From contig JAHLKI010000017.1 of assembly GCA_025602905.1 (NCBI GenBank), positions 1 to 64,000 on the forward strand: DNA of 64,000 bases, read 5' to 3'. Shown here piece after piece: positions 18,069-27,199 of this stretch. Source of the DNA: Phlyctochytrium arcticum. Taxonomy: Eukaryota; Chytridiomycota; Chytridiomycetes; Chytridiales; Chytridiaceae. Numbering within the stretch: the first letter of the stretch is position 1; the number at the start of each line of letters is the position of its first letter. Made by a program: the position numbers and the translations under genes. The notes beneath the pieces are model-generated. The model was not told where the DNA came from, made no database searches, and was given only the letters and a program-made list of their open reading frames with translations.

Positions 18069-19319
18069 ATGACTGATACACAAATACCCAAAAATTGGCT
18101 TGTAAGTTCCAATAGTTGGGCAAGGCCCTATTCGGACCCGAGAGGTGAAGGAGTTCAGATTTTCAGTCCCGTTGGTCAAAGTGATTATTCAAGCAAAAGT
18201 CGAAATTTGACACCTATCAAAGTTACACTCGATTCCAACTCTGTAAGTTTCATTCTTCAGAAACTCATTCTATCGATGGATGTTTCATGTTACGGAGCAA
18301 ACGGTTCTCTTATAACCCCTGGAGCAGGCGTTACCAATACCTATTTGGGACTTGAGAGTATTATTCAAACTATGACGATTAAAGCCGGTGGAGAGGTTGT
18401 TCAACGAATTGATAATTATCCCGCATATCTAGCCACCGTATATAAAAACATGCCTGTTGGTCAAAAGAAACTTTTAAATCAATTATCGGGGTATGGAAAC
18501 ACCAATATTTTCAAAGATAGCCCAACTGTGACAATGAATACGCACCCCTTCATTGGCTTCTTTCATCCAAATAATGACCAGTTTTTCCATCCCTGGGCAC
18601 TCCCGAACCAGGCAATCGAAGTCTCAATCACTCTAATTGATCCTACCGGATTTTTCACATCCAATCAAGTGGCGGAATTGCGAGTTAGTAATGTTCGCTG
18701 TATCGTTCCATATATAACTCCACCTCCAAAATTGGTGGTCGATGTCACTCGGGCAATTGCGAGTGGAAAATCCATATATTACGATTATACTCGAACTACG
18801 CAAACAGAAAATGCTTGTTCCGGAGGCTTGAGAAATACGTTTATTCTCCACATGTCGGGAGTACGAAGTTTAGTCGGATTCGAAGCGGTTTTTGTTGATG
18901 ACGATATACTGAGCGATCAATCGAAGGACAAGGCCCTTGAGTACAATTCTCAAAATCTGCGAGAATGGAAGATTCAACTTGGTGCTCTCCATATTCCATC
19001 AGGCGTCCAGGGTTTCACGCATTCCCCGAGCGATAATCAAACGCTACTTGTTTCACAATTGAGTAACAATAACTTTGATGCGCTTGGTGATATGGATATC
19101 TCGTTTAAGGATTATGACCAGAAACAATTCAGCATAGGTTGGTCATTTATGTCGAAAGACGAATCGAGTTCAGCGGCATTAAATTTTTCCGGAACTGACT
19201 CTTTGCTAAAACTGCATACCGTTCACGCATCTCCGCCTCCGAGTCAAAAAGTTAGATTACTTGTTTCTTACGCCGAAAATGTTTCGCTCAGTATCGGCGG
19301 ATTAGTGAGTGTGGTGTGA
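18069..19319 (+). CDS. Major capsid protein candidate (double jelly-roll)
   Basis: 416 residues, beta-rich throughout, no enzyme motif. Starts MTDTQIPKNWLVSSNSWARP. Two roughly 200-residue halves each show a run of strands and aromatic loops (NTHPFIGFFHPNNDQFFHPW; later SFKDYDQKQFSIGWSF), compatible with two jelly rolls. It sits beside the penton-like protein, scaffold and packaging ATPase, where the capsid gene is expected. It is shorter than most Polinton capsid proteins. The call rests on position and composition more than on a diagnostic motif. Confidence 0.65.
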   Translation: MTDTQIPKNWLVSSNSWARPYSDPRGEGVQIFSPVGQSDYSSKSRNLTPIKVTLDSNSVSFILQKLILSMDVSCYGANGSLITPGAGVTNTYLGLESIIQTMTIKAGGEVVQRIDNYPAYLATVYKNMPVGQKKLLNQLSGYGNTNIFKDSPTVTMNTHPFIGFFHPNNDQFFHPWALPNQAIEVSITLIDPTGFFTSNQVAELRVSNVRCIVPYITPPPKLVVDVTRAIASGKSIYYDYTRTTQTENACSGGLRNTFILHMSGVRSLVGFEAVFVDDDILSDQSKDKALEYNSQNLREWKIQLGALHIPSGVQGFTHSPSDNQTLLVSQLSNNNFDALGDMDISFKDYDQKQFSIGWSFMSKDESSSAALNFSGTDSLLKLHTVHASPPPSQKVRLLVSYAENVSLSIGGLVSVV

Positions 19320-19393
19320 TGTTATGTAGAGGGGGACAATTAAAAAAAAGAATTTCTTTTTATCGATAGAATAATCGGTAAAAAGTATACTGA

Positions 19394-20755
19394 ATGTATA
19401 ATAAAGAGATGTCGTGGCGAGAACTTACCGATATCGAGAAACAACAACTGGAGAGTGTTTACAAAACGTTCAAGACTGGACGCGATTCTCTCTGGGCAAA
19501 GACGCGACAAGTTTACCCCCGCTTCGAGGGAAGCCAGAGGTCAGTTCTTAACGAATTTTTAAAGTACAAACCTGAATGGCAAACACAAAGAAGACCGGAT
19601 AAAGCCTCTTCGATTGCTCCCCTTCAAATCACCAAACCTGGATATGTGCAGGCCGATCTTGTAATAATGCGAACTTATCCAGATCGGGGTTTCACAGCAT
19701 TTTTTCATATGATTGACGGTTTCACAAAAAAAGGCTATGCTGCTCCACTAAGAGGTGAATCCGAAGAGGAAGTTACTGAAGCGCTGCGGAAATGTTTAAA
19801 CATGGCTCGACGAGAAGGAAAGAAGATTTCAAGTATGCAGACCGATCAAGGCTCTCATTTTCAACAAATTTTTAAAAGTGAACTCGAAGATCGCGGGATC
19901 AAACATTTTTATTCACAAGCATATCGCCCACAATCGAATGCTTTCGTTGAAAGACGTGGAGGCGATATTAAACGTCAATTGTATCAAATCATGGAGTCAA
20001 ATAATGATAAAAAGTGGGTGAATAATCTTCAAATTGTTGTCGATAACATTAACTCGGTAAAAAGTGTTGCGACAGGATTTTCACCGAATGATATGGAAAG
20101 CGGAAATGTTGAAACACTTGAATCTGCAAAGGCACGAATTGAAAAAACAATCGCGAGCAGATACAAAGTTCATCAAATTGGAAAACCGTTGTTTTTAGGG
20201 CAAAGAATCCGGAAAAGGCGCATTATTAAGGGAGATCTGAAGAAACCCGGATTAAAGGGATATTGGGACCAGGAGATATACACTGTTGTTCAAAGACTTG
20301 CATCAACTCATGCGAATTTTCTACCATCTTATCGAATCGCAAAACAGAATGGAGACATTCTGTATGGCAGATTTCCAAAAACGTCTCTTTTACCGATTCC
20401 CCCGATTCAAATTAGTGATAATATAACTAATCTTTCTGTACAAAAGGCGAAACGAATCGTTGATCAACTCGACGACGTTGAGGAAATACCGAATGATATT
20501 ATACAGCAGAATATAGAACCTGAAGAACGTGAGGAAGTTGAAGAAGAACCTGAACAGACTCGTCAATCATTGAGACGAAATCGACCTGGGTTTTACGAGG
20601 TTGATTTCATTCATGGAAAAAGAAGACGAAATCGGAAAGTCGAGTATCTCGTCCGATGGCAAGGATATGATTCTTCTGCTGATACCTTTGAACCCTTGTC
20701 GAATTTAAGAGAAGTTATGGATCTGGTAGAGGAATTTGAGTCAGGAGCGAAATAA
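19394..20755 (+). CDS. rve integrase with C-terminal chromodomain
   Basis: 453 residues. The DDE catalytic core has the first Asp in QADLVIM (about residue 85), the second in MQTDQGSHFQQ (about residue 154) and the Glu in QSNAFVERRGGD (about residue 194), with the spacing typical of retrovirus/Polinton integrases. After an SH3-like region, an acidic linker leads to a chromodomain near the end: VEYLVRWQGYDSSADTFEPL. Chromodomains bind methylated histone tails and can steer insertion to heterochromatin. The 5-base TSD and TG...CA ends of element B fit this enzyme. It converges on the tyrosine recombinase gene, 14 bases apart. Confidence 0.93.
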   Translation: MYNKEMSWRELTDIEKQQLESVYKTFKTGRDSLWAKTRQVYPRFEGSQRSVLNEFLKYKPEWQTQRRPDKASSIAPLQITKPGYVQADLVIMRTYPDRGFTAFFHMIDGFTKKGYAAPLRGESEEEVTEALRKCLNMARREGKKISSMQTDQGSHFQQIFKSELEDRGIKHFYSQAYRPQSNAFVERRGGDIKRQLYQIMESNNDKKWVNNLQIVVDNINSVKSVATGFSPNDMESGNVETLESAKARIEKTIASRYKVHQIGKPLFLGQRIRKRRIIKGDLKKPGLKGYWDQEIYTVVQRLASTHANFLPSYRIAKQNGDILYGRFPKTSLLPIPPIQISDNITNLSVQKAKRIVDQLDDVEEIPNDIIQQNIEPEEREEVEEEPEQTRQSLRRNRPGFYEVDFIHGKRRRNRKVEYLVRWQGYDSSADTFEPLSNLREVMDLVEEFESGAK

Positions 20756-20769
20756 GATATATTTTTCTA

Positions 20770-21798
20770 TTACAAAGTGGGTCTATTATATAGTTCGTTC
20801 TCTTCCTTTGAATGATGATTTTGTAAAGAAAGGTATTCACGAACTTCATTGTTCAAAGGTTCCTTGTGAATATAGGTGATTTGTCCTCGGCGTAATTCTG
20901 CGATTCCATGTCCCGTAGCAGAAATTATTCTTTTACGAAACGAATCTTCCTTAAACGGATTGCCCTCTTTATCAACAAAAATATATTCAGAATTCTTTCG
21001 AAATCGCCAAAAGAATTTTGACAAGATCCTCGCCATTTTAACAGGGTTTACTCCTTTGATTGAATCATACGGGACTTTGCCCATCGCTTGAGAGAATGAT
21101 TTGGTGTCAATAACTTCATCTTCTGCTACCGATTCGTCTCGTTTTCTTTTAGTAGAATTAATCCGGTCCTGTTTCCGTTCATTCCAAAGAAGAGTAACAT
21201 TTCCGCAGTTGTCCGCTGTTAATACATTATCCTTTAAATGAGAAACATTCTTATGACAGAAATTTTTCCAAGTCATATAATTCGCTCGCGTATTGAAAAA
21301 TAAAACTGGCACCAAACCAATTATCACAGTTTGTAATTCGTCGATTTGTTCTAGGCTTGGTTCGTGCTTGTCATAAACATACTCGACAGATTCGTACTTT
21401 TCCAACATCTGCTTTACAACCTCTTCATAGTTTATGGTGTCGCTGGGTTGCGGAAGACCATTATATCGAGGGGTCGAGTTGCGAAGTTCGTGAATGGAAA
21501 CGTCGTATCGTTTGACAAGTTTTTTGAATTCTTCCTCCTGTATGTCCCAGTGTTGACAACCGGCTTTATTCAATATACGCCGAACTAGACCGAGATAATC
21601 AGCGAGAGATTTCTTGGCTAAATTTCCACCATGCAATTCTTGGATTCGACTTTTGACTTCATCAATCTCAAAAAATATATTTTTGTTGAAGATTCCTTTT
21701 TCTTCGTATTGTGAGACTCGCTTTGAGTCAGATTTGAACGACTTTGCTTCTTTGTTAAGAAATTGTGTGAGAGCCATGTTGCCAACTAAGATAACCAT
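20770..21798 (-). CDS. Tyrosine recombinase
   Basis: 342 residues. Likely catalytic residues: Arg in FFNTRANYMTWKN (box I), Arg in GIAELRRGQITY (box II), His and Tyr in QNHHSKEENELYNRP near the C-terminus. The N-terminal half is helical and would be the core-binding domain. This is the form seen in Polinton-like viruses and large DNA viruses rather than in Starship captains. Why an element with an rve integrase also carries it is unclear: alternative integration, circle resolution or telomere resolution at the palindromic ends are possible. A TATATAAAC lies about 25 bases upstream. Confidence 0.8.
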   Translation of the reverse strand: MVILVGNMALTQFLNKEAKSFKSDSKRVSQYEEKGIFNKNIFFEIDEVKSRIQELHGGNLAKKSLADYLGLVRRILNKAGCQHWDIQEEEFKKLVKRYDVSIHELRNSTPRYNGLPQPSDTINYEEVVKQMLEKYESVEYVYDKHEPSLEQIDELQTVIIGLVPVLFFNTRANYMTWKNFCHKNVSHLKDNVLTADNCGNVTLLWNERKQDRINSTKRKRDESVAEDEVIDTKSFSQAMGKVPYDSIKGVNPVKMARILSKFFWRFRKNSEYIFVDKEGNPFKEDSFRKRIISATGHGIAELRRGQITYIHKEPLNNEVREYLSLQNHHSKEENELYNRPTL

Positions 21799-22125
21799 TA
21801 TAGTATACTATCGTTTATATAACAATTTAATATTTCATCGATAAAAATGTTGTCGATGAAATATGATGTAAGAATGATGAGAAACCGATGAAGATGATGA
21901 AGATGATGATGCTGTATTGAAAAAATACTGATGTATGATAAAACTATGTACAAATATATACTAGAACAAAATGTCACTAACTAAAACATCCCAACATCCA
22001 AACACACCGGATCAATTGTTCCCACTTTCTCCTATTTACCCGCCGACAGATCCTTTACAAGTGACTCAGCGCGGTTGATGCTATATTTAAACATTTTTAT
22101 ACTATTTTAAAAGTATACCGTACAA
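21799..22125. other. 327-base intergenic region
   Basis: No gene. Holds an inverted CATCGATAAAAAT/GTTGTCGATG segment (21837-21858), a GATGAAGATGATGAAGATGATGATG microsatellite (21887-21911) and TATA-like motifs before both flanking divergent genes (TTTATATAAC on the left, CTATATTTAAAC on the right). Confidence 0.6.
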
Positions 22126-22341
22126 ATGCCTATCTATTCTATACCGTATCAAGTCAAGTTTGCTGAAAATGGCACTCCTATTGTCCCTGACGCATGTCGT
22201 ATTTGTAAAGATTATTCTCCGGAGAATGTAACGTGTCAAATTATAATTCCATACATGAGAAATCGTGTCCGTTGTTATACATGTTACGATACTTTTAAAG
22301 ATTCCAGACTTGAAACATTCAAACTCGAATTAGATGATTGA
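22126..22341 (+). CDS. Small zinc-ribbon-like protein
   Basis: 71 residues with two CxxC knuckles, ACRICKD (residues 23-29) and RCYTCYD (about residues 48-55), consistent with one zinc site. The rest has no known motif. The start follows a strong TATA-like CTATATTTAAAC. The end overlaps the convergent SET gene by 12 bases. Confidence 0.6.
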   Translation: MPIYSIPYQVKFAENGTPIVPDACRICKDYSPENVTCQIIIPYMRNRVRCYTCYDTFKDSRLETFKLELDD

Positions 22342-22941
22342 TTCATAGAGTAGTTTCAGTATTTTCTGCTGATTTTCTAACGCTAAAATCCGTCCTTTTT
22401 CTAATAATCGTTTGGCTTTTTCACCTCGAATCTTCATATTTGTTAATGAACATTTACAAGAAAACTTATGAAAAGATCCCGCCATCAAATTCTCATCGTG
22501 TCCAAATCGCTCTCCATAAAATAGACATATTTCTTCATTCGCAGGAATATCTCGCAAAGAAAACACGATTCCCAATGTGAGGCTATCGGCCTCACCTGTG
22601 AGATGCAATAGACCGTATACTGCATTTGAATTACACGAATGATTATAAAAAGATAAGTGATGACCTAGAATTAATTCGCCGTTTCCGAACGAATTCGAAA
22701 GAACTTTTTCAAAAAGTTTGCCCTTTTTGTTTGCACTTTCCACAATACGTTCTCTGGGACAAAGTTCTGTATATAATTGTTCATCTGTAGCCAATTGTTC
22801 CATACATTTGTAAAGATCTCCTACAATCAAGACGTCAACATTTAGAATGGTGTTTTTTGCGATATTCTCCGTGGCAACTATTCCAAGCCCATGTTTGACT
22901 TCTGTCTTCATTATACCGTCGTGTTTGTAGATTGTAGTCAT
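22330..22941 (-). CDS. SET-domain lysine methyltransferase
   Basis: 203 residues. SET signatures: KHGLGIVATENIAKNT at about residues 16-31, the active-site SFYNHSCNSNAVY at about residues 97-109, EEICLFYGERFG near residue 140, and a post-SET-like FSCKCSLT. The domain fills nearly the whole protein, as in the compact viral SET enzymes of chlorella viruses that methylate histone H3. It probably methylates a host histone or other protein using S-adenosylmethionine. A TATATAAAG lies about 40 bases upstream. Confidence 0.88.
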   Translation of the reverse strand: MTTIYKHDGIMKTEVKHGLGIVATENIAKNTILNVDVLIVGDLYKCMEQLATDEQLYTELCPRERIVESANKKGKLFEKVLSNSFGNGELILGHHLSFYNHSCNSNAVYGLLHLTGEADSLTLGIVFSLRDIPANEEICLFYGERFGHDENLMAGSFHKFSCKCSLTNMKIRGEKAKRLLEKGRILALENQQKILKLLYESII

Positions 22942-23062
22942 TCTGAAACACTTGCGCTCTGTACAATATGATAATTTTCAAACCTTTATATAGCAAAAAT
23001 GGTGACACATTTTGCAACGATTTTTTGCAAAATGTGATGTATTATTTAACTATTGATTCCTC
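22942..23062. promoter_or_regulatory. Promoter region of the SET gene
   Basis: On the minus strand TATATAAAGG (22991-23000) stands about 50 bases before the SET start. A TTTTGCAAAATGTG-type inverted motif (23009-23036) lies just beyond. Confidence 0.5.
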
Positions 23063-23301
23063 ACACTTCTAGCCCGTTTCTGCCCTTTTTTTTGCCTCTC
23101 TCATTCTCATTTTCATTTTACTTTTATAAAAAACGTTTTTCGTTTCAGTTTCTAAAAATATCTCTCAAATACCGGCTAGAATTGCTAGAATTTCTCTCTT
23201 CATGTTTTTTTCTACATAATTAAAAAAAAGAGAGAATCTAATCTCTTCATGTTTCGAGACATGAAAAACCTAGTTAGAAAAGGCTATGTCTAGTCTATGA
23301 T
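23063..23301 (+). repeat. 240-base family repeat, copy R1
   Basis: Runs from CACACTTCTAGCCCGTTT through CTCTCATTCTCATTTTCATTT, CAAATACCGGCTAGAATTGC and CTTCATGTTTCGAG to GGCTATGTCTAGTCTATGATC. Copies: R2 (26402-26634) and R3 (27200-27442) on the other strand, and R4 in element C. The right end overlaps the stop codon of the primase-helicase gene. No coding frame is conserved among the copies. Confidence 0.85.
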
Positions 23302-25814
23302 CTGGTGCTTCTTCCGCGTACCATTGCTGATTTGCTCGCTGCCCATTTTTCCCGCAGGTCTTTTTTGTCGACATTCTCATACACTTCATTCTCATCACCT
23401 GCAAGTTCCCAATCGTTCAACAATCGGCCACCAACCCATGCGCGGACATTTTTCCCATCGCTCCACACTTGACGACGTTCATTTTTAGGGGGAAACAACT
23501 TATCCAACATTTCATATAGATGTTTAACAATCTGCGAGTTCTTTGTGATTCCTTTTGCTCGGCAAAAGTTGCTAAATGCTTCATCAATGCTTGCTGTACT
23601 AATAATCATGTTTTTGTCGTTCGTTTTAGATATGGATCCATTCACAAACTGGAGAGGGATATTTTGTGATTCTTCATATTTGGAAACCAAATCAGTAACA
23701 ATCTTTGGATGGTCAACACGACGAATCCCGTCTTTTTTGTAACTCGTAATATAAGTTTTGATCAAAAGTGCCAGAAAAGTATCAGCACATTGTAGAAGGG
23801 TTTCCTCGTATCTTTCAATGATTTTTTTTTCATGGGGTAGTTTAGGATCATCAGTAAATGAACAATCGAAAGGGATTATAACAACTTTTCGCCAGAAACC
23901 GCGTGTTTTATCCTCAATATTTGGTAAATCATTCACAGCAATAAACACCTTTGTCATAAGATCAACAACAACTTGTTCTTTGTAAAGTGCTCTGCCGCTT
24001 GTTTGATCTCCTCCAGCCACCATTTTCAAGAACTCCGTAAAGAGAACTTTGTCCTCTAGTTCCGTTAAAAATGACCCGCGCTTGTGTGTTAGAGCCACCA
24101 AAGCGGGAGATGCAGCCTGGGCATTCACATTTGCTTTAGTAACAAGTGCTGAAGGAATGGTTGCACCATAATCACCTAAACATATCTTCAATAGTTTAAT
24201 CAAAAGTGACTTTGCATTTGCACCCACCCCATGAAAGAAAAAGAAGAATTGATCTCGCACATATCCGTCTAATGTTGATGACATGATTTTCAGCAAAAAT
24301 TCGATTAATTCAGTACGTCCCAGCATTACATCATCAAGAAATTTCTCGATGATATCTCGCTTCTCCTTTGGATGCTCATCGTAGTTCAAGTATTTTATAT
24401 TAGTCGACATGGTAGAATAATCATCAGGTCGTGCTTCTCTGAATTCTTCTTTTTCCAAGTCATAAACACCATTGGCACAATGAAGAAGTCCCCGTTTCGT
24501 GTTGAACAGTGCGTCTTTACGACTATCGCGTATCAATTCAAAAAGTGCTGCCAAGTGATCATTTTTCTTACTAGTCATGGATAGCGAGTGGTCTAAATCG
24601 TTCGCCGCTGTCATTCGTGTATCCCATGTATGACTTTGGGAAGAATCCACTACTCGCAACTTTGAGCAAATTTGGGAAAGTTCCTTTACTAATTTCACGA
24701 AATAGTCCGTAACCGGACGTAAAATAACATTCCGAAATTCTTCTCTCCATACTCCGGTTTTCTCATCAAAGACCAACCATTTATTCATGTTAGCCGTAGG
24801 TAAGACGGTATTATTGAGGTGTTGAAAAAGTAATTCAGAAACAGCCCGATTAGAAACATCCATGTTTTCAATAAGTGTTTTAGTAGGTGGATGAAAATCT
24901 TCCCACAACTTTAAATAGTCGATATCGAGAATTCGATTGAATCCTTTACCAGGACGACAAACAAATTTTAAAATTCCGTTATTTCTTACCAGAAATGGAT
25001 GATTAGAGTTTGTTATATGTTGTCTTTCACAAATGTCACAATCATAAGGTGCGGTGGCGGTGATGATATACAAATTGTTAACAGTAGACGAACTTGCAAT
25101 TTTGAAGCATTTCTGCCAATATTTGCTCGACATGAGAGTCTCGACATCATCATCGTTCAACTCTGTATTTTCTACTGGATTGCTTGTGTAGATTTGCATC
25201 TCAAAATGTTTTTGATGCTTGGTCATTGTAGTCGTGATGTTTTTCAGAATCCAATTCGGAAAAGGCGCCATGGGAACATTGAATTCATCGTTAGTGTCCC
25301 ATCTGTAGCGTTTAGTCCCTTTTAAAGAGGGCGGGCACATAACATAACCACCCTTTTTTCTAATGTCAACAGCGATCAAGCGATTATTGACATTCATGCA
25401 GGATGTCCAGTTCTTAAGTCTTTCTTCTCCTTCTTTACCGGTTAATGAAAAATAGTAATGTTTCCCTCCGCTAGGAGTAGTAACAGTTAAAGTTACAGGG
25501 AGTGGTTCGTTTTGCTCGATAAGAGTTTGGAAATCGACAGTTCCGTGATTGTTCGAGTAAACGTTCTTTTTTCCATTAACAGCCGGAGGTTTTGCGTCAA
25601 CATCAACAACGATATATTCGTCGGATACCAATAAACCGATATTACAGTTAGATTCCCATCCTTCACGCTTGGGAAAATCACGCTCAAATAGATAATTGTT
25701 TAGTGACCATTTCCCAAGCGGTCTTTTCGTCACTGTAGACGCCGGAATGGGAACAAATGCGGGATTGGCGCGCTTCATTTTCTTCGCGTATTTGAAAAGT
25801 TCTGTTTGTGGCAT
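23295..25814 (-). CDS. Primase-polymerase / SF3 helicase (replication protein)
   Basis: 839 residues. The N-terminal about 200 residues form an archaeo-eukaryotic primase-polymerase: NIGLLVSDEYIVVDVDA carries the catalytic Asp pair, TPSGGKHYYF the GxxHxxF-type motif. A D5-type linker follows; the SF3 ATPase spans about residues 500-650 with Walker A-like FFHGVGANAKSLLIKLL, Walker B-like LTELED and the motif C asparagine in KVFIAVNDLPN. Such proteins start replication and unwind the genome in virophages, Polinton-like viruses and large DNA viruses. It replaces DNA polymerase B here. The last codons overlap family repeat R1. Confidence 0.93.
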   Translation of the reverse strand: MPQTELFKYAKKMKRANPAFVPIPASTVTKRPLGKWSLNNYLFERDFPKREGWESNCNIGLLVSDEYIVVDVDAKPPAVNGKKNVYSNNHGTVDFQTLIEQNEPLPVTLTVTTPSGGKHYYFSLTGKEGEERLKNWTSCMNVNNRLIAVDIRKKGGYVMCPPSLKGTKRYRWDTNDEFNVPMAPFPNWILKNITTTMTKHQKHFEMQIYTSNPVENTELNDDDVETLMSSKYWQKCFKIASSSTVNNLYIITATAPYDCDICERQHITNSNHPFLVRNNGILKFVCRPGKGFNRILDIDYLKLWEDFHPPTKTLIENMDVSNRAVSELLFQHLNNTVLPTANMNKWLVFDEKTGVWREEFRNVILRPVTDYFVKLVKELSQICSKLRVVDSSQSHTWDTRMTAANDLDHSLSMTSKKNDHLAALFELIRDSRKDALFNTKRGLLHCANGVYDLEKEEFREARPDDYSTMSTNIKYLNYDEHPKEKRDIIEKFLDDVMLGRTELIEFLLKIMSSTLDGYVRDQFFFFFHGVGANAKSLLIKLLKICLGDYGATIPSALVTKANVNAQAASPALVALTHKRGSFLTELEDKVLFTEFLKMVAGGDQTSGRALYKEQVVVDLMTKVFIAVNDLPNIEDKTRGFWRKVVIIPFDCSFTDDPKLPHEKKIIERYEETLLQCADTFLALLIKTYITSYKKDGIRRVDHPKIVTDLVSKYEESQNIPLQFVNGSISKTNDKNMIISTASIDEAFSNFCRAKGITKNSQIVKHLYEMLDKLFPPKNERRQVWSDGKNVRAWVGGRLLNDWELAGDENEVYENVDKKDLREKWAASKSAMVRGRSTRS

Positions 25815-25947
25815 TCTGTGATAAAATGTTGTCCTATCCTAATAATCACCATACAGAACTTTAAATACTAGTAAACGCACAGCGGATTTCAAAAATATCA
25901 GTGTAATATTATATAAAGATAGGCTAATAGTTGTAAACTATTGAACA

Positions 25948-26157
25948 ATGCCTGCATCGGATTCAGATTATATTGCTATTGTCCGATTTCTCGATGAACA
26001 AAAGATTGTCATGGCAGCCAGTATTCGAGAACTTGCACAAAAACTCGGCATTTCGCATGTAACAGCACATAAAATACTGAAACATCCAGAGAAGCATACA
26101 TATCTCGATGCAAAAATCCACCGGATACCAAGAGTTGCAACCAGCAAAGTCATTTAA
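25948..26157 (+). CDS. Small helix-turn-helix protein
   Basis: 69 residues. The centre, SIRELAQKLGISHVTAHKIL (about residues 28-47), is a textbook helix-turn-helix with a Gly in the turn. It is likely a DNA-binding regulator of the element. The start follows ATTATATAAAG and is divergent from the primase-helicase gene, 133 bases apart, so it could control both. Confidence 0.65.
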   Translation: MPASDSDYIAIVRFLDEQKIVMAASIRELAQKLGISHVTAHKILKHPEKHTYLDAKIHRIPRVATSKVI

Positions 26158-26195
26158 ACGTTCAGTAGAAGTATATAGTTAAACATTGTCGCACA

Positions 26196-26399
26196 ATGCC
26201 GAAACCTTGTAAAACTACCAGTTGTAACACAACAATTCGAAATGCAAAGACCTATTGTGACCCGTGTTGGACTTCCTTTAAGCCTTGTGTCAACAGAGCG
26301 ACTGGTTGTATCGGGAGAGTGCCAAGAGACAGACAAAGTTGGACCGATAAATGCGCTTACTGCGGATTGAAGATGTATGAGAAAAAGGGAGAATGTTAG
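26196..26399 (+). CDS. Small cysteine-rich protein (two zinc sites)
   Basis: 67 residues with nine cysteines in CxxxxC and CxxC spacings (PCKTTSC, YCDPCW, CVNRATGC, CAYCG), suggesting a two-zinc fold. It lies 38 bases after the HTH gene, in the same direction. Its stop is immediately followed by family repeat R2. Function unknown. Confidence 0.6.
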   Translation: MPKPCKTTSCNTTIRNAKTYCDPCWTSFKPCVNRATGCIGRVPRDRQSWTDKCAYCGLKMYEKKGEC

Positions 26400-26401
26400 A
26401 G

Positions 26402-26634
26402 GATCATAGACTAGACATAGCCTTTTTGATCTAGGTTAATTTTGTTTCGAAACATGGAGATAAGAGATTCGTTTTTTAATTTATTTTGTAGTATAAAACA
26501 TGAAAAGAGAATTTCTAGCAATTCTAGCCGGTATTTTGGAGATAATTTTACAAGCAGAGAAGAAAAACGTTTTTTAAAAAAGTGAAATGAAATTGAGAAT
26601 GAGAGAGGCAAAAAAAGGCTGAAAAAGGGCTAGG
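26402..26634 (-). repeat. 240-base family repeat, copy R2
   Basis: Reverse-strand copy starting GATCATAGACTAGACATAGCC and ending in AAAAAGGGCTAGG, where it lacks the last AAGTGTTA kept in R3. It forms a direct repeat with R3, with the HNH gene between. Confidence 0.85.
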
Positions 26635-26638
26635 TTTT

Positions 26639-27112
26639 CTAAGAATTGTCATTCACAGAGTTTAATAGGTACAAACCTCCATTGTTGTTTGCTTCTTCTG
26701 CAGCCCGGTTATATGCAAATGCTGCAGCCTCCTTTGTTGTAAAGTAACCAAGATGCCTCTGTTTCTTGTTGATACATATGTTGGCTTGCCACTTGTTTTT
26801 TCCTTTGTGCCAGGAGACACCCTTGTATCCAGAAGTGTTATTAGTTGGATGTGATTTCCACTGATTATTTTGCTGAAGGGTTACAATCTCTAGGTTGCTA
26901 ATTTGATTATCAGATTTATCGAAATTGATATGATTGACATGTTCTGTAGGAGCAAGTTTTCGACCAAGATGTTTTTCCATTGAAAGACGGTGTATATAAT
27001 ACCGTTGACCATCTACAAGAAGCCGCCTGTATCCAAGTGTTTCTGTATATCCACTGTTGCCATCTCTCCTTGTGACGGTGCCTTTAAGTAAATTGTATGC
27101 GAGTTCTTCCAT
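26639..27112 (-). CDS. HNH homing endonuclease with AP2 domain
   Basis: 157 residues. HNH motif: RYYIHRLSMEKHLGRKL then EHVNHINFDKSDNQISNLE (about residues 37-75). The C-terminal AP2/ERF-like DNA-binding domain is SGYKGVSWHKGKNKWQANI followed by LGYFTTKEAAAFAYNRAAEE. This is the standard free-standing HNH-AP2 layout of phage and large-virus homing endonucleases. It lies exactly between two direct copies (R2, R3) of the family repeat, so it probably entered one repeat and the break was repaired by duplication. Confidence 0.92.
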   Translation of the reverse strand: MEELAYNLLKGTVTRRDGNSGYTETLGYRRLLVDGQRYYIHRLSMEKHLGRKLAPTEHVNHINFDKSDNQISNLEIVTLQQNNQWKSHPTNNTSGYKGVSWHKGKNKWQANICINKKQRHLGYFTTKEAAAFAYNRAAEEANNNGGLYLLNSVNDNS

Positions 27113-27199
27113 CAGTAAAGTTATTTGATTAGGCTATACCATTAGGCAATGCGTAAATAACAAAGTTTCTTCCACATCGGGACATTCAAAAATGACAGA
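27113..27199. promoter_or_regulatory. Upstream region of the HNH gene
   Basis: 87 bases between the HNH start and repeat R3, without a gene. It contains CGGGACATTCAAAAATGACAG, which shares GGGACATTCAA with the left terminal repeat (4843-4853). Confidence 0.4.

Noticed and set aside
20770..21798. Starship element captained by the tyrosine recombinase
   Set aside because: The gene is internal, not the first gene at an end; the element has capsid genes, long TIRs and an rve-type 5-base TSD.
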